Origin: Montifringilla adamsi
Lineage: Eukaryota > Chordata > Aves > Passeriformes > Passeridae
Assembly: GCA_017590115.1 (NCBI GenBank)
Contig: JAGGNK010006571.1
Coordinates: 620,001 to 684,000, forward strand
DNA: 64,000 nt
Reading direction: 5' to 3'
The notes beneath the pieces were generated by a model. It was not told where the DNA came from. It made no database searches and saw only the letters and a list, made by a program, of their open reading frames with translations. The position numbers and the translations under genes are program-made. Positions 30,501 through 37,863 of the stretch are shown piece after piece. How positions within the stretch are numbered: position 1 is the first letter of the stretch; the number at the start of each line of letters is the position of its first letter.

Positions 30501-33500
30501 TAAATATATATATATGTCTATATTTTTCTGTTTTACTTTAAAAGTCAATATATTGCATTATTATCCTATGTGTTATGTCTCAAAGACATTTACATTTTCA
30601 CGTAAACCTGGAAGCTTAACTGTTTACTTGTTTAGTTACATGAAATTCTCAAATGGAAAAACCTAATAAAGCTGATAGATGATGATGACCATGTCTCTAC
30701 AAAGTAGCTTGATGCATATTTTCAGAAAGATCTTTACCAGCTGTTGAACTTGTGTTTTTCAAATAAAATATATTTTCCCCAAAAATATTAATTATGAGGA
30801 GTTGAGATTCTCAGTATGAAAGCAAATAAATATACTTGCCCCACCTTTTTATCTTGGTTTTGATATTGAGGATTTCTGTAGCAGATTTCTAGCTAGCTCC
30901 TTTAAACATTGACAGCATAAATGGTATCTTGTTACAAACATTTTAATGTGCTTACTGAACTTTTACACTGTATGTGTTCTTCATGTACTACCATGTTTCC
31001 CAAATACGTCATCCATCATTTTGATTTTAGCTTCTTCAAGAAAATTCAGAGCTAAAGCATAATTTCTACTTGTTCTTTGCTCCTTCTCCTTATCATGTTA
31101 ATTAAGTCAGGCTAGTTTTGTGTGATGCAGTTAAATTAAGAGAATTTTATATTAAATAAAGATTCAAGCACAGTGTTCTGAGTTCTCCGTTTTAAGTCAA
31201 ATATTCCATAATGACTGAATTTATAAGGTTTATTTTGCTCCAGAGAAAAATTTGCAGTTTTGGGAAAATTTTTCAGTTTCCCAATATATGAGCATATGCA
31301 ATGTATTGAAGTGCCAGTGGATAGTATTCCGTGTTGATAACAGTCAATGTGATTTTATGGCTTAGAACTATATGAATACTAGTAGGCACAGTCATGTTTT
31401 TTTCTGGAATTCCTATTCCTATGGAATAGGACCCAATCTTGAAAACTTGCATTGCAAAACTGTTCATGTCATAAAAATTGTTTCTAGGGGTGTATATGTG
31501 GGAAATACAGGACTATGTAGCTCTGGGTTTTTTTTTACCAGGGTTGTGTGTTTATGTAGTTCAAGTGACATTTTTGAGTTTAAACAAAGAATCCTCTGGT
31601 AAGCATATTAATTAAATGCCTTGGGTTTTTTAGATAATGAAGACATTGATAGTGGCTATACTGCTCGCTGGTGTGGTTCCACTTTTGCTTGGTCTTTTGT
31701 TTGAACTGGTCATCGTCGCACCTTTGAGAGTTCCTTTGGATCAAACACCTCTCTTCTATCCTTGGCAGGTCAGTTGCTCCCATTCTTTTGCTGTTGTAAG
31801 GAGTATGGGCTGCCTTGTGTCAGTGGATTCAGTGCTTCAGAGCATTTTCCACAAATATGTTTGTATGTGGCAGAGAAAAGGCAGCCAGTCTGGATGTGAG
31901 AATTATTTGAACCAAAAGGATATGCTGAGGAATTTAAACTATGAAAAGATGAACTGTTGTGAGATGACATCAAAGGTTGCATTTCAGTGATCAGCTCTTT
32001 TTCCAGTAGCATAATTGTAAAGTTATGTAAGAAGTTAGTGTGTCAATATGTATATATGCACAGATGTACATACTCTAAACCTTCTGGAAAGCTTTCTGCA
32101 TACAGTTATGCAGCAAGAGGTTCTGGTAATTTTTTTTTTCATTGTAAGATTTTAATTCAGTGATGAGGCACGTTATGAATGTAATTTTTAAATTATTTAG
32201 GGTCATGCTGATTTTGGCTGAGTTGTCAAATCATTAATACAAAATTTTGAGGTAGTTATGTTTTACTACTCTTCAGTGAAGTCTCACAGGCTAAATGCAA
32301 ATTTCTGTCCTGCAAGTTGGGAGACAAAATGAAGATAAAGTGGATTGAATGACAAATCCTACCATCATCTAGGCTGAATTATGAAAGAAATCATAACTCA
32401 AAGAAACCCAACTGAGGGGACCGTAACTCAGAGTATCTAGAATGCCATTACTAAATAACAAGAACGTGTTCAGGGACAGTGACTTTCTAAGCTGGCCTAA
32501 GCTTTCACTTACTTTCAATATCCAAATGTCTGAAAGCTGTAATACAAATAAGAATTAGAGTACTAATTCAATTACGCCATTATTTTAAAATCCAAGTATA
32601 TTTTTGAGCTGAGAGGATGACCAGAAAATCAGGGCATCATATAATTACAGTGGTAGATGATCATGGTTTCCAAACAATTTTGGAAAGAATTCGTAATGCT
32701 AGAGATGATAAAAATTCTTTACTCTTGCATATTAGTTCTTTAAAAGTTTTAAAAGAAGTATACTGAAAAGCTTTATTTTCATGTAGCAGAACTTCTTCAA
32801 AATATAGGATAAGTGGGATTTGAGACTTGTTCTAAATCAACAAGGAGCTATCTAAATTGAGACTCATTTCCATTTTTCCCAAAAGAGTTATGCTGAGGTT
32901 ATATCCTTAAATAAACATGAATCAACTTTAACACTGGTGCTTTTTTGTAACAATTTTTAAAGTCCTTTAGAATTGACATTAACAAAAGTTGTCCTTTTAA
33001 GTAATCAGTCAAATAAAATGTGTTTCCTCAGCAGGCTAAGAAAGTTAATTTAGTCTATGATGTCCCAAGTCTGACCAGTTCTTAGCTGTTTATTCTACTT
33101 TATCAGCCTATGTTTTGCATTCTATTTTTGGCGGGTTTTATTGAAAATCTCTTACAAATATCTGTAATCCAGAAAGGATCGACTTATGATGTGAAGTGTT
33201 TACTAGAAGCCAGTAGTTACAGTGTCCTAATTCCATGCCATAATAATTTCAGCTTATGTTAAAACATAAATTTTCCACCAAAGAGTATAACTTCTTTTGT
33301 TAAGAGCATTGTCTTGCTTTAAGCTTTCTTACATCCGGTAGGGTTTTGAGAATAATTAAACTTCAAAAGAACTTGTTTCCTGATGCATGTGAACATCTTT
33401 GTATCTTTTTTTCTGTTCTTCTGTATAGAAAGGAAATTAATTTCCTTTTATGTAAATTAGTTTTTAAGCAGAATGTTAGTCAATTGCTTTAAGTCTAATG

Positions 33501-36500
33501 CTTTTATCTTGTATTTGCCTTTGGTTTAATAGAAGTAGTGATATTCCTGGTCCCAGGGAGCTAAATTTACAGATGTCAGTTAATCTTGAGAGCATCCTCT
33601 TTTTCATAGGAATTTGTAGATCATGTCATCTCCTCGGATCAATGTCCCATGTAAATGGAAAAGTAATTATATTTTCACTTATAAGTAATATTAACACATT
33701 GCTCTTAAAGTTTTGGTTGTCGGACTTTTTAAAGACATGTTAATGCTAACACTATACATTTTTACGAAATTAGGACTGGGCTCTTGGAGTACTGCATGCC
33801 AAAATAATAGCTGCCATAACACTGATGGGTCCCCAGTGGTGGCTGAAAACTGTTATTGAACAGGTAGGGAAAAATTGTTCATGTGAATTATCTGTATAAT
33901 ATATTTTTTATGTTTCTCATTGTGTGTCAGAAAACAGTGTTACTCTTGCAGTAATGGAGTAATTGAGTAGAATTCAACTAGTCGACTGAAAACCTTTTAA
34001 ATTGTATAGCCTAATCCATTAAGGTACACTTAACAGTACAAAAAATAAAACAGTAACAAAATATCAGAAATCCAAATTCAAGAAAATGCTTTGTATACAT
34101 GTATGCATTTTTCTCAGGTTTGTAATAAAGTGAGAAAGAAATGTGATTATTTCTTCAGATGAAGTCTATGTGTCCAAATACTTGTCCAAATATTGGACAG
34201 TATTTACATCTACAAGTTAAGAACACAGAATTTTGCTTTCTCTGCAGCTGTAGGGATTACCCCACTCATAGATCAGTAGACATGACAGACACAATTTCTG
34301 TTCCCTTTTGGTTATTAAGCAACACAGAACAGTATCTCTGAGCAGTTCAGAGTTACATGGCTTCTTGTTTTGTTAGAAGTATTCTTTTCTTGGTTATAAC
34401 TGTTAAAATTCCATAGATGTCATCTCGATGAAGTATCTCAGTTGTTTGTCACAAGGTAATTTTTCAGCCCTGCACTGTATGTGATGCCTGTGGTGCATGT
34501 CCCTATCTCTGTACTCAAGGTGCCTCTCATGAGTAAGTCTAGCACATAGTCCATTATTAAATCACTTCAGCTGTCACGCTGCAGAAATATAGTCTTAGTC
34601 TGGGAGTATGTTTTGATGGCATACCACAGCTCCCTCTTCCTTTCTGAACACTCTCCATGGGAAGTTTACACACTCTCCTGAGCCTTCCAGGCTGTGGCAC
34701 AAAGGCCATTGTTTAGCTGTAGCTGGTAGCAATTCAAAACTGGTTTTTTCCCATGCTTAATCTGGTTACACTTTGACCTTAGCTTCTGGTCGTAACTGCA
34801 GAAGCTTAAGAATTGTGGAAGCCTTTTTTTCAGGCACAGACTCTTAAGTACAGAGGCTCTAGTCTGCCCCACCAAGTACAAAATAGGATCCTATTTTCTG
34901 CCCATTACAAAATTCAATCATTTATTCTATTAGCATATCCAGGATCCTCTTCTAGTAAGTTAACAGCGCAAAGTGATCCCAGGTCACCCACAGAACCATT
35001 GTCCACAGCTCTATTAAATGATCTTTCAGATGGTCTCTTGTATTCCTGCAACTGAATCACAACTCTGTTCCAGATTAAGTTGGTCTCTTGGGCATTGTTT
35101 AAATTATTTCCTGGAACCTTCATGATGTAAATTGGCAGGGTTTTTTCTTCATCTGTGGCCATGGGAACACCCATTTCCTTTCATAAGAAGAATTGTGTAA
35201 AACCTTCTAATTATTACTGTAAGTGCAAAGCAAGGCTTTCTTAATTGATCTGTTCTACTTCTAAACTTGTTCAATTTTAGGTATATGCAAATGGGATTCG
35301 TAACATTGACTTGCACTTCATCATCCGTAAACTGGCAGCACCCGTAATCTCTGTCCTCTTACTTTCCCTGTGTGTGCCGTACATCATAGCTTCTGGTGTT
35401 GTACCTTTATTAGGTATGTATGCATTCAGAACACCTATTTGTCATCTCGTGGTTTACAGCAGTGTAAATATGTTTGTGGAAATAAAACTTCAAGCTTTAG
35501 TTTATTTAAAAAAAAAAAAAAAAAAAAACCCACACCACAAAACCCAAACAAAAAACTCCTTTTCTGCTGACAAATGTAAATGTTTAAGGACTTCCAAGAA
35601 TCACACCATGTTCCAGGAATATTGTCCAAATGCTTCTTGAACTCTTTCAAGTTTGGTGCTGTGACCTCTTCCCTGAGAACCCTGTGCCAGTGCCCAGCCA
35701 CTCTCTAGGTGAAGAACCTTTTTCTAATACCCAATCCCTTCCCTAACACAACTTCAGGCTGCTCCTTGGGTCCTGTCACTGGTCACCACAACGAAGAAAT
35801 GAGTGTCTGCCCCTCCTCTTACTCAAGAGGAGGGACAGACACTGATTTCTTCTCTGTGCATTTTAGGTATCTAGCTAGTTTGGGAAATGAATGATTAATT
35901 CATTTCTTCTTTGTACAATCAGCCTTTGATTTTAGTTCCTCTAGGAGGTATACTGAGCTGAGGCCATCTTTTTCTGACTTGTCAGATTGTAAATGAAGCT
36001 TAGAACAGGTGAAAATCCTGGGTTTGTTTTAAGGTTTTAATAGTATTAAAATGTAAATTTTAAATACATGGGGTTTTTTCAGATTTCCTATCTCCTCATA
36101 ATTGAGGTGCATAATTTGATTAGAACCAGGGTAGATAAGCTTTTTCATCAAAATTGTCTTGTACTAGTTAGTTTTGATGTAACATGTTCAAGAAATCCCA
36201 TTTTATTCTTCAGTCTCACATGAATGCCGACTTTTATTGTGTTGACTTTTCTGACATAAGGAGAAGTCAGTGAGCAGATAAACAGAAGCTAATAGGCAAA
36301 AAGAACTGATAAACTCTTTTATTTTTCTACTGTGGATTTTCACTCTGTTAATGGAAAACTTTCCACTCATCGTGCTTCAGATTAAAAAGAACAGCAGCTG
36401 TCACATGGAATCTTTGAAGTAAATGGATGTGTCATTTATTTCACAGCCCTTCTACTGAAGTTACAGTATAACAAAAAGTATGGAAGCAAGTAGAGAAGCA

Positions 36501-37863
36501 GAAGTATGTGAGTTAGTTCAGCAATATTACGATGTCTAAGGATTGTGTCTTGTTTTGTAGGAGTTACTGCTGAAATGCAGAATCTTGTTCAGCGACGTAT
36601 TTATCCTTTTTTGCTTATGGTGGTGGTTTTGATGGGAATTCTGTCCTTCCAAGTCCGCCAGTTCAAGCGCCTTTATGAACATATTAAAAATGACAAGTGA
36701 GTATATAGTGGGGTTTTTTAAATTTTTTCCCTTTATGTATATATCTATATATGTGAGTACTTCAGGTCGAATTCAGGTGTTGTAGATACTTGGACAAGGG
36801 TTTTTAAGAAGTTTTCTAGACAAATGACTTTAAGACAGACAGACTGTTCTTGGCAGATGTTTAATCTGTGGTTCAGGTAGACAAACACAGGAATAGACTG
36901 TCTTTATAAAGGGAAGACACACGCCTATGTCTAACATGAATCTAAGTCATGAATCTAACATGAATTCTGTAGTCTTGAATGACAAATGGATGTGATGAAT
37001 TACAACATACCCGGAAGTTAAAATCATGTCTCAAGCTGCTGCTTATAAAAGCATTCTTTTAACTTTTTCTGCATAACTGTTTTTCTTGCTCTTTCTACTT
37101 ATTAGTCCAACTAACCTGTTAAAGAATGTTCAGTTGTTTTGATAGTTTGTCCTTAGCAAATTTTGTGTGGTTTTCTGATGTTTTCAGTTATTATTACTCT
37201 GTATTACTCACATGCCTGATTTATCACATGCCTGATAAAAATAATTATTTTCCTATTGTTTTCTGGTTATCTTGCTTAGTTGAACCTTTTTTTTTTGCGT
37301 TATTACATTATTTTTGGTGTTACCCTAATTACCTTTTTTATGGGTTATTAAGAAGATCAGCAGCTAATCTTAGCAGCTAATTCATGGTGTAGAGCTCTTC
37401 TACACGCAGAACTAGCATGCAAATAGGAAGCATGAAAAGGAATTTAGGTGGCAAAAAGTGTGGAACAATGATATAGAGGAAGAAAGGAATAATGTGAAAG
37501 ATATGAAAAGTTAAGCTGCTGAGATAGTTAACTTTGTTTCAATATCACACTAAAGGAATCTTGCAGCCCTTAAGCTTTCCATGGAGTAGCATCAGGATAC
37601 TTTCTTTCCCTTTAAGAAAGCTTAAGGACTAGCTAAAGTTGTTCCTTTACAATTTATAGAATAACTTTATATTTAAATGAAAAAATTACTTCAGCAGCAA
37701 AGGAGATAGAGCGGATTTGTGTTACAAAATAGTATTACCTTATGTTCATTTCTGTTTTTACTGCGATCCCAGGTACCTTGTTGGACAGCGACTTGTGAAT
37801 TACGAACGGAAGTCTGGTAAACCAGGCACATCAACAACTCCACCTCAGTCTTCACAAGAATAG
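456..37863 (+). CDS. MARCHF6: MARCHF6, ER-membrane RING-CH E3 ubiquitin ligase (coding exons 2-26; exon 1 is upstream of the window)
   Basis: This is the animal orthologue of yeast Doa10, a polytopic ER and nuclear-envelope ubiquitin ligase. The family works with ER-associated E2s in ER-associated degradation; known substrates include sterol-pathway enzymes such as squalene monooxygenase. Seen here: 25 exons with GT-AG borders whose phases all agree, summing to 2,714 nt and ending at TAG 37861-37863. With a 19-nt exon 1 (human gene, from memory) the protein is 910 aa, the human length, and numbering below assumes that. The C4HC3 RING-CH finger uses C9, C12, C26, C28, H36, C39, C52 and C55. 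It is followed by two membrane segments, an acidic loop rich in Glu and Asp (about residues 215-255), and then many hydrophobic segments (14 TM in the family). The C-terminus is short and Ser/Pro-rich. Translated exons closely match human MARCHF6 as I recall it. No frameshift or stop is seen. The start codon and promoter are outside the window. Confidence 0.97.
553..7744 (+). other. MARCHF6 introns 2 and 3
   Basis: Intron 3 (1474-7744) is the longest of the gene. Both are AT-rich. An A/C-rich low-complexity tract lies at about 895-940. Moderately GC-richer islands at about 3,060-3,560 and 5,170-5,460 carry no recognised repeat or exon. T-tracts occur at about 7,430-7,455. Confidence 0.7.
1400..1473 (+). 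CDS. MARCHF6: MARCHF6 exon 3: second half of the RING-CH finger
   Basis: Residues 39-64, with ligands C39, C52 and C55 ([20 protein letters not shown]). The acceptor is TTATTGCAG and the donor GTAAGTA. The open frame that runs on to about 1646 is intron. Confidence 0.96.
7745..7888 (+). CDS. MARCHF6: MARCHF6 exon 4: first transmembrane segment region
   Basis: Residues 64-112. It begins with [17 protein letters not shown] and contains the hydrophobic stretch [20 protein letters not shown]. The acceptor is CTACACAG and the donor GTAAGT. Confidence 0.97.
7889..10912 (+). other. MARCHF6 introns 4 and 5
   Basis: AT-rich sequence with only the exon at 9219-9291 coding. No repeat family recognised. 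Confidence 0.7.
9219..9291 (+). CDS. MARCHF6: MARCHF6 exon 5
   Basis: Residues 112-136, reading [20 protein letters not shown]. The acceptor is CTCACGCAG and the donor GTAAGT. Too short to be found as an ORF; placed by frame and homology. Confidence 0.95.
10913..11081 (+). CDS. MARCHF6: MARCHF6 exon 6: second TM segment and start of the acidic loop
   Basis: Residues 136-192. The segment [20 protein letters not shown] is membrane-spanning. A Gln/Asn-rich hydrophilic stretch follows ([14 protein letters not shown]). The donor is GTAAAA. Confidence 0.96.
11700..12290 (+). mobile_element. CR1 LINE fragment, 5'-truncated, sense to MARCHF6 (intron 6)
   Basis: Degenerate CR1 3' portion. Recognisable words are CACATCTGGAGTGCTGTATC, ATGATGAGAGGCTAAGAGAA and, near the 3' end, GGTTGGCTAGATGATCTCTA followed by GAGGCCCTTTGCTACCTCAG. 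An A-run/T-run interruption lies at about 12,044-12,083. Boundaries are approximate. Confidence 0.8.
12332..12359. repeat. Palindromic hairpin sequence just upstream of MARCHF6 exon 7
   Basis: Perfect 10-bp arms TTATCTAGAA and TTCTAGATAA flank an 8-nt AT spacer. It lies about 75 nt before the exon 7 acceptor. Confidence 0.7.
12433..12625 (+). CDS. MARCHF6: MARCHF6 exon 7: acidic cytosolic loop
   Basis: Residues 193-257. Low-complexity, Asn/Ala-rich then strongly acidic ([20 protein letters not shown]). It aligns with the human acidic loop but is the least conserved coding exon here. The acceptor is TTTCTGCAG and the donor GTAACA. Confidence 0.95.
12922..12983 (+). CDS. MARCHF6: MARCHF6 exon 8
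   Basis: Residues 257-277 ([20 protein letters not shown], then R). The acceptor is TCTCCTCAG and the donor GTGAGT. This motif directly precedes the TM core in the family. Confidence 0.96.
14948..14980 (+). CDS. MARCHF6: MARCHF6 exon 9: 33-nt microexon
   Basis: Encodes exactly [11 protein letters not shown] (residues 278-288), in phase 0 at both ends. The acceptor is CTTCACAG and the donor GTAAGT. Present in full-length human MARCHF6 as I recall it; skipping it would keep the frame. Confidence 0.94.
16043..16094 (+). CDS. MARCHF6: MARCHF6 exon 10: TM segment
   Basis: Residues 289-306 ([17 protein letters not shown]). The acceptor is CTCCTTACAG and the donor GTAAGT. Confidence 0.95.
18772..18830 (+). 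CDS. MARCHF6: MARCHF6 exon 11
   Basis: Residues 306-325 ([19 protein letters not shown]). The acceptor is CATTATTCAG and the donor GTGAGT. It has conservative changes against the human sequence I recall (Ser-Ile-Val for Ser-Leu-Val, Tyr for His near the end). Confidence 0.95.
19420..19500 (+). CDS. MARCHF6: MARCHF6 exon 12: TM segment, ends at a U12-type donor
   Basis: Residues 326-352 ([20 protein letters not shown] then VTLIVCH). The acceptor is TTGCTCCAG. The following intron begins GTATCCTTTT, a minor-class 5' splice site, in phase 0. Confidence 0.95.
19501..20674 (+). other. MARCHF6: U12-type (minor spliceosome) GT-AG intron 12 of MARCHF6
   Basis: The 5' splice site reads GTATCCTTTT, matching the minor-class consensus RTATCCTTT at every base. 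The 3' end has TTTTCTTGAC at 20653-20662, a close match to the U12 branch site TTCCTTAAC, with the candidate branch A 13 nt before the terminal AG, the spacing typical of U12 introns. There is no polypyrimidine tract next to the AG. Every other intron checked in the window has a U2-type donor. Confidence 0.9.
20675..20743 (+). CDS. MARCHF6: MARCHF6 exon 13
   Basis: Residues 353-375 ([20 protein letters not shown] then VVK). It follows the U12-type intron, with acceptor CTATTCAG, and ends at donor GTAATC. Confidence 0.95.
20860..20934 (+). CDS. MARCHF6: MARCHF6 exon 14: TM segment
   Basis: Residues 376-400 ([20 protein letters not shown] then DICSL). The preceding intron is only 116 nt. The acceptor is TTCCTAAAG and the donor GTAAGA. 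Confidence 0.96.
21777..21911 (+). CDS. MARCHF6: MARCHF6 exon 15
   Basis: Residues 401-445, from [20 protein letters not shown] to the membrane segment [14 protein letters not shown]. The acceptor is TTCTTGTAG and the donor GTGAGT. Confidence 0.97.
22389..22508 (+). CDS. MARCHF6: MARCHF6 exon 16: highly conserved hydrophilic core
   Basis: Residues 446-485 ([20 protein letters not shown] then [20 protein letters not shown]). Identical to the human sequence as I remember it. The acceptor is CTACTTAAG and the donor GTAAGG. Confidence 0.97.
22570..22760 (+). mobile_element. Old CR1 LINE 3' fragment in intron 16
   Basis: Degenerate match to the CR1 3' region: GAAACAGGTTACCAACAGAA, then a stretch with GATGAGGTTCTGAACAGCCT and GGTTGGACTTCAGAGCTCTC. 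Strongly diverged, so boundaries and subfamily are uncertain. Confidence 0.6.
22808..22833. repeat. Short perfect hairpin in intron 16
   Basis: Arms ACAAACACTT and AAGTGTTTGT (10 bp) around a 6-nt loop, in an AT-rich setting just 3' of the CR1 relic. Confidence 0.6.
23980..24520 (+). mobile_element. Degenerate solo LTR of an avian endogenous retrovirus (intron 16)
   Basis: The order of landmarks fits a common avian ERV LTR: GTCTGCCTGGGATGGAATTG near the 5' end, AACTGACCAAAGGGATATGA with CATCATGCTCAGCATTAAAA (TATA-like), an ATTAAA signal at 24398-24403, and a 3' end resembling GGCTAGCCCACCACA. No internal retroviral coding sequence is present, so it looks like a solo LTR. Boundaries and family are by eye; I see no clear target-site duplication. 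Confidence 0.6.
24604..24704 (+). CDS. MARCHF6: MARCHF6 exon 17: TM segment
   Basis: Residues 486-519 ([20 protein letters not shown] then [13 protein letters not shown]). The acceptor is TAATTGCAG and the donor GTAAGC. Tyr-Leu replaces human Ser-Val after the Lys. Confidence 0.97.
24705..27216 (+). other. MARCHF6 introns 17 and 18
   Basis: AT-rich, with an A-rich tract at about 25,906-25,927. No exon or repeat family recognised apart from exon 18 at 25396-25533. Confidence 0.7.
25396..25533 (+). CDS. MARCHF6: MARCHF6 exon 18
   Basis: Residues 519-565, including [20 protein letters not shown] and the motif [16 protein letters not shown]. The acceptor is TTTCCAG and the donor GTAAGT. Confidence 0.97.
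27217..27418 (+). CDS. MARCHF6: MARCHF6 exon 19: Asn/Gln-rich cytosolic loop
   Basis: Residues 565-632. It contains [20 protein letters not shown] followed by the conserved [20 protein letters not shown] and [14 protein letters not shown]. The acceptor is TTGTTACAG and the donor GTATGT. Confidence 0.97.
27655..27709. repeat. Inverted repeat with 19-bp arms, intron 19
   Basis: Arm 27655-27673 pairs with arm 27691-27709 with a single mismatch around a 17-nt AT-rich spacer. The arms share the core AAGATATCAAC. It could be a relic of a small inverted-repeat DNA transposon or a transcribed hairpin; nothing else identifies it. Confidence 0.75.
28834..28903 (+). CDS. MARCHF6: MARCHF6 exon 20: TM segment
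   Basis: Residues 633-656, almost entirely hydrophobic ([20 protein letters not shown] then TLP). The acceptor is CTTTTTCAG and the donor GTGAGT. Confidence 0.96.
29279..29356 (+). mobile_element. CR1 LINE 3' terminus (intron 20)
   Basis: Short, well preserved CR1 tail: AGTTCGACTCAATGATCCTT, then GGGTTCCTTCCAACTTGAGA and the terminal 8-mer-type repeat CTATGATTCTGTGAT. Confidence 0.88.
30111..30292 (+). CDS. MARCHF6: MARCHF6 exon 21
   Basis: Residues 656-716, starting [20 protein letters not shown] and running through [20 protein letters not shown] to EWSLM. The acceptor is TGTTTTCAG and the donor GTAAGT. Confidence 0.97.
31634..31768 (+). CDS. MARCHF6: MARCHF6 exon 22: TM segment
   Basis: Residues 717-761 ([20 protein letters not shown] then [20 protein letters not shown] and FYPWQ). 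The acceptor is GTTTTTTAG and the donor GTCAGT. The open frame continuing to 31990 is intron. Confidence 0.97.
33774..33863 (+). CDS. MARCHF6: MARCHF6 exon 23
   Basis: Residues 762-791 ([20 protein letters not shown] then [10 protein letters not shown]). The acceptor is GAAATTAG and the donor GTAGGG. Confidence 0.96.
35281..35413 (+). CDS. MARCHF6: MARCHF6 exon 24: TM segment
   Basis: Residues 792-836 ([20 protein letters not shown] then [20 protein letters not shown]). The acceptor is TCAATTTTAG and the donor GTATGT. Phe-Ile-Ile replaces human Tyr-Ile-Val. Confidence 0.97.
35509..35528 (+). repeat. Poly(A) tract and A/C-rich low-complexity sequence (intron 24)
   Basis: About 20 consecutive A followed by A/C-rich sequence to about 35,557. 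It lies immediately before a minus-strand CR1 fragment. Confidence 0.85.
35585..35838 (-). mobile_element. CR1 LINE fragment, antisense to MARCHF6 (intron 24)
   Basis: Reverse-orientation CR1: GTGCCAGTGCCCAGCCACTC, AGGTGAAGAACCTTTTTCTA and GTCCTGTCACTGGTCACCAC are standard CR1 minus-strand words. It ends within CTGCCCCTCCTCTTACTC. Confidence 0.88.
36561..36696 (+). CDS. MARCHF6: MARCHF6 exon 25: last TM segment
   Basis: Residues 836-881, with hydrophobic [16 protein letters not shown] followed by [15 protein letters not shown]. The acceptor is TGTTTTGTAG and the donor GTGAGT. Confidence 0.97.
37773..37863 (+). CDS. MARCHF6: MARCHF6 exon 26: C-terminus and stop codon
   Basis: Residues 881-910 ([20 protein letters not shown] then TTPPQSSQE, stop TAG). 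The acceptor is GCGATCCCAG. The Ser/Pro tail differs from the human tail in length-neutral substitutions. Confidence 0.97.

Larger units (their letters stand above)
28904..33773 (+). other. MARCHF6 introns 20, 21 and 22
   Basis: AT-rich sequence. An (AT)-rich tract lies at about 30,488-30,525. Apart from the CR1 tail near 29.3 kb and the coding exons, nothing recognised. Confidence 0.65.
33864..37772 (+). other. MARCHF6 introns 23, 24 and 25
   Basis: AT-rich apart from the CR1 fragment at 35.6-35.8 kb. A T-tract lies near 37,289. No other exon recognised. Confidence 0.65.

Noticed and set aside
31769..31990. Continuation of the exon 22 reading frame past the splice donor
   Set aside because: Family length and the next exon (33774-33863) require splicing at 31768. 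The extension has no similarity to MARCHF6.
34166..34200. Repeated TGTCCAAATA words and a nearby inverted TTGGACA
   Set aside because: Short, imperfect and isolated in intron sequence; no array or conserved spacing, so not CRISPR-like or regulatory on this evidence.
35509..35560. Poly(A) tract as the tail of a processed pseudogene
   Set aside because: The upstream sequence is the ordinary continuation of MARCHF6 intron 24, with no retrocopied gene. The tract is better read as low-complexity sequence beside a CR1 copy.
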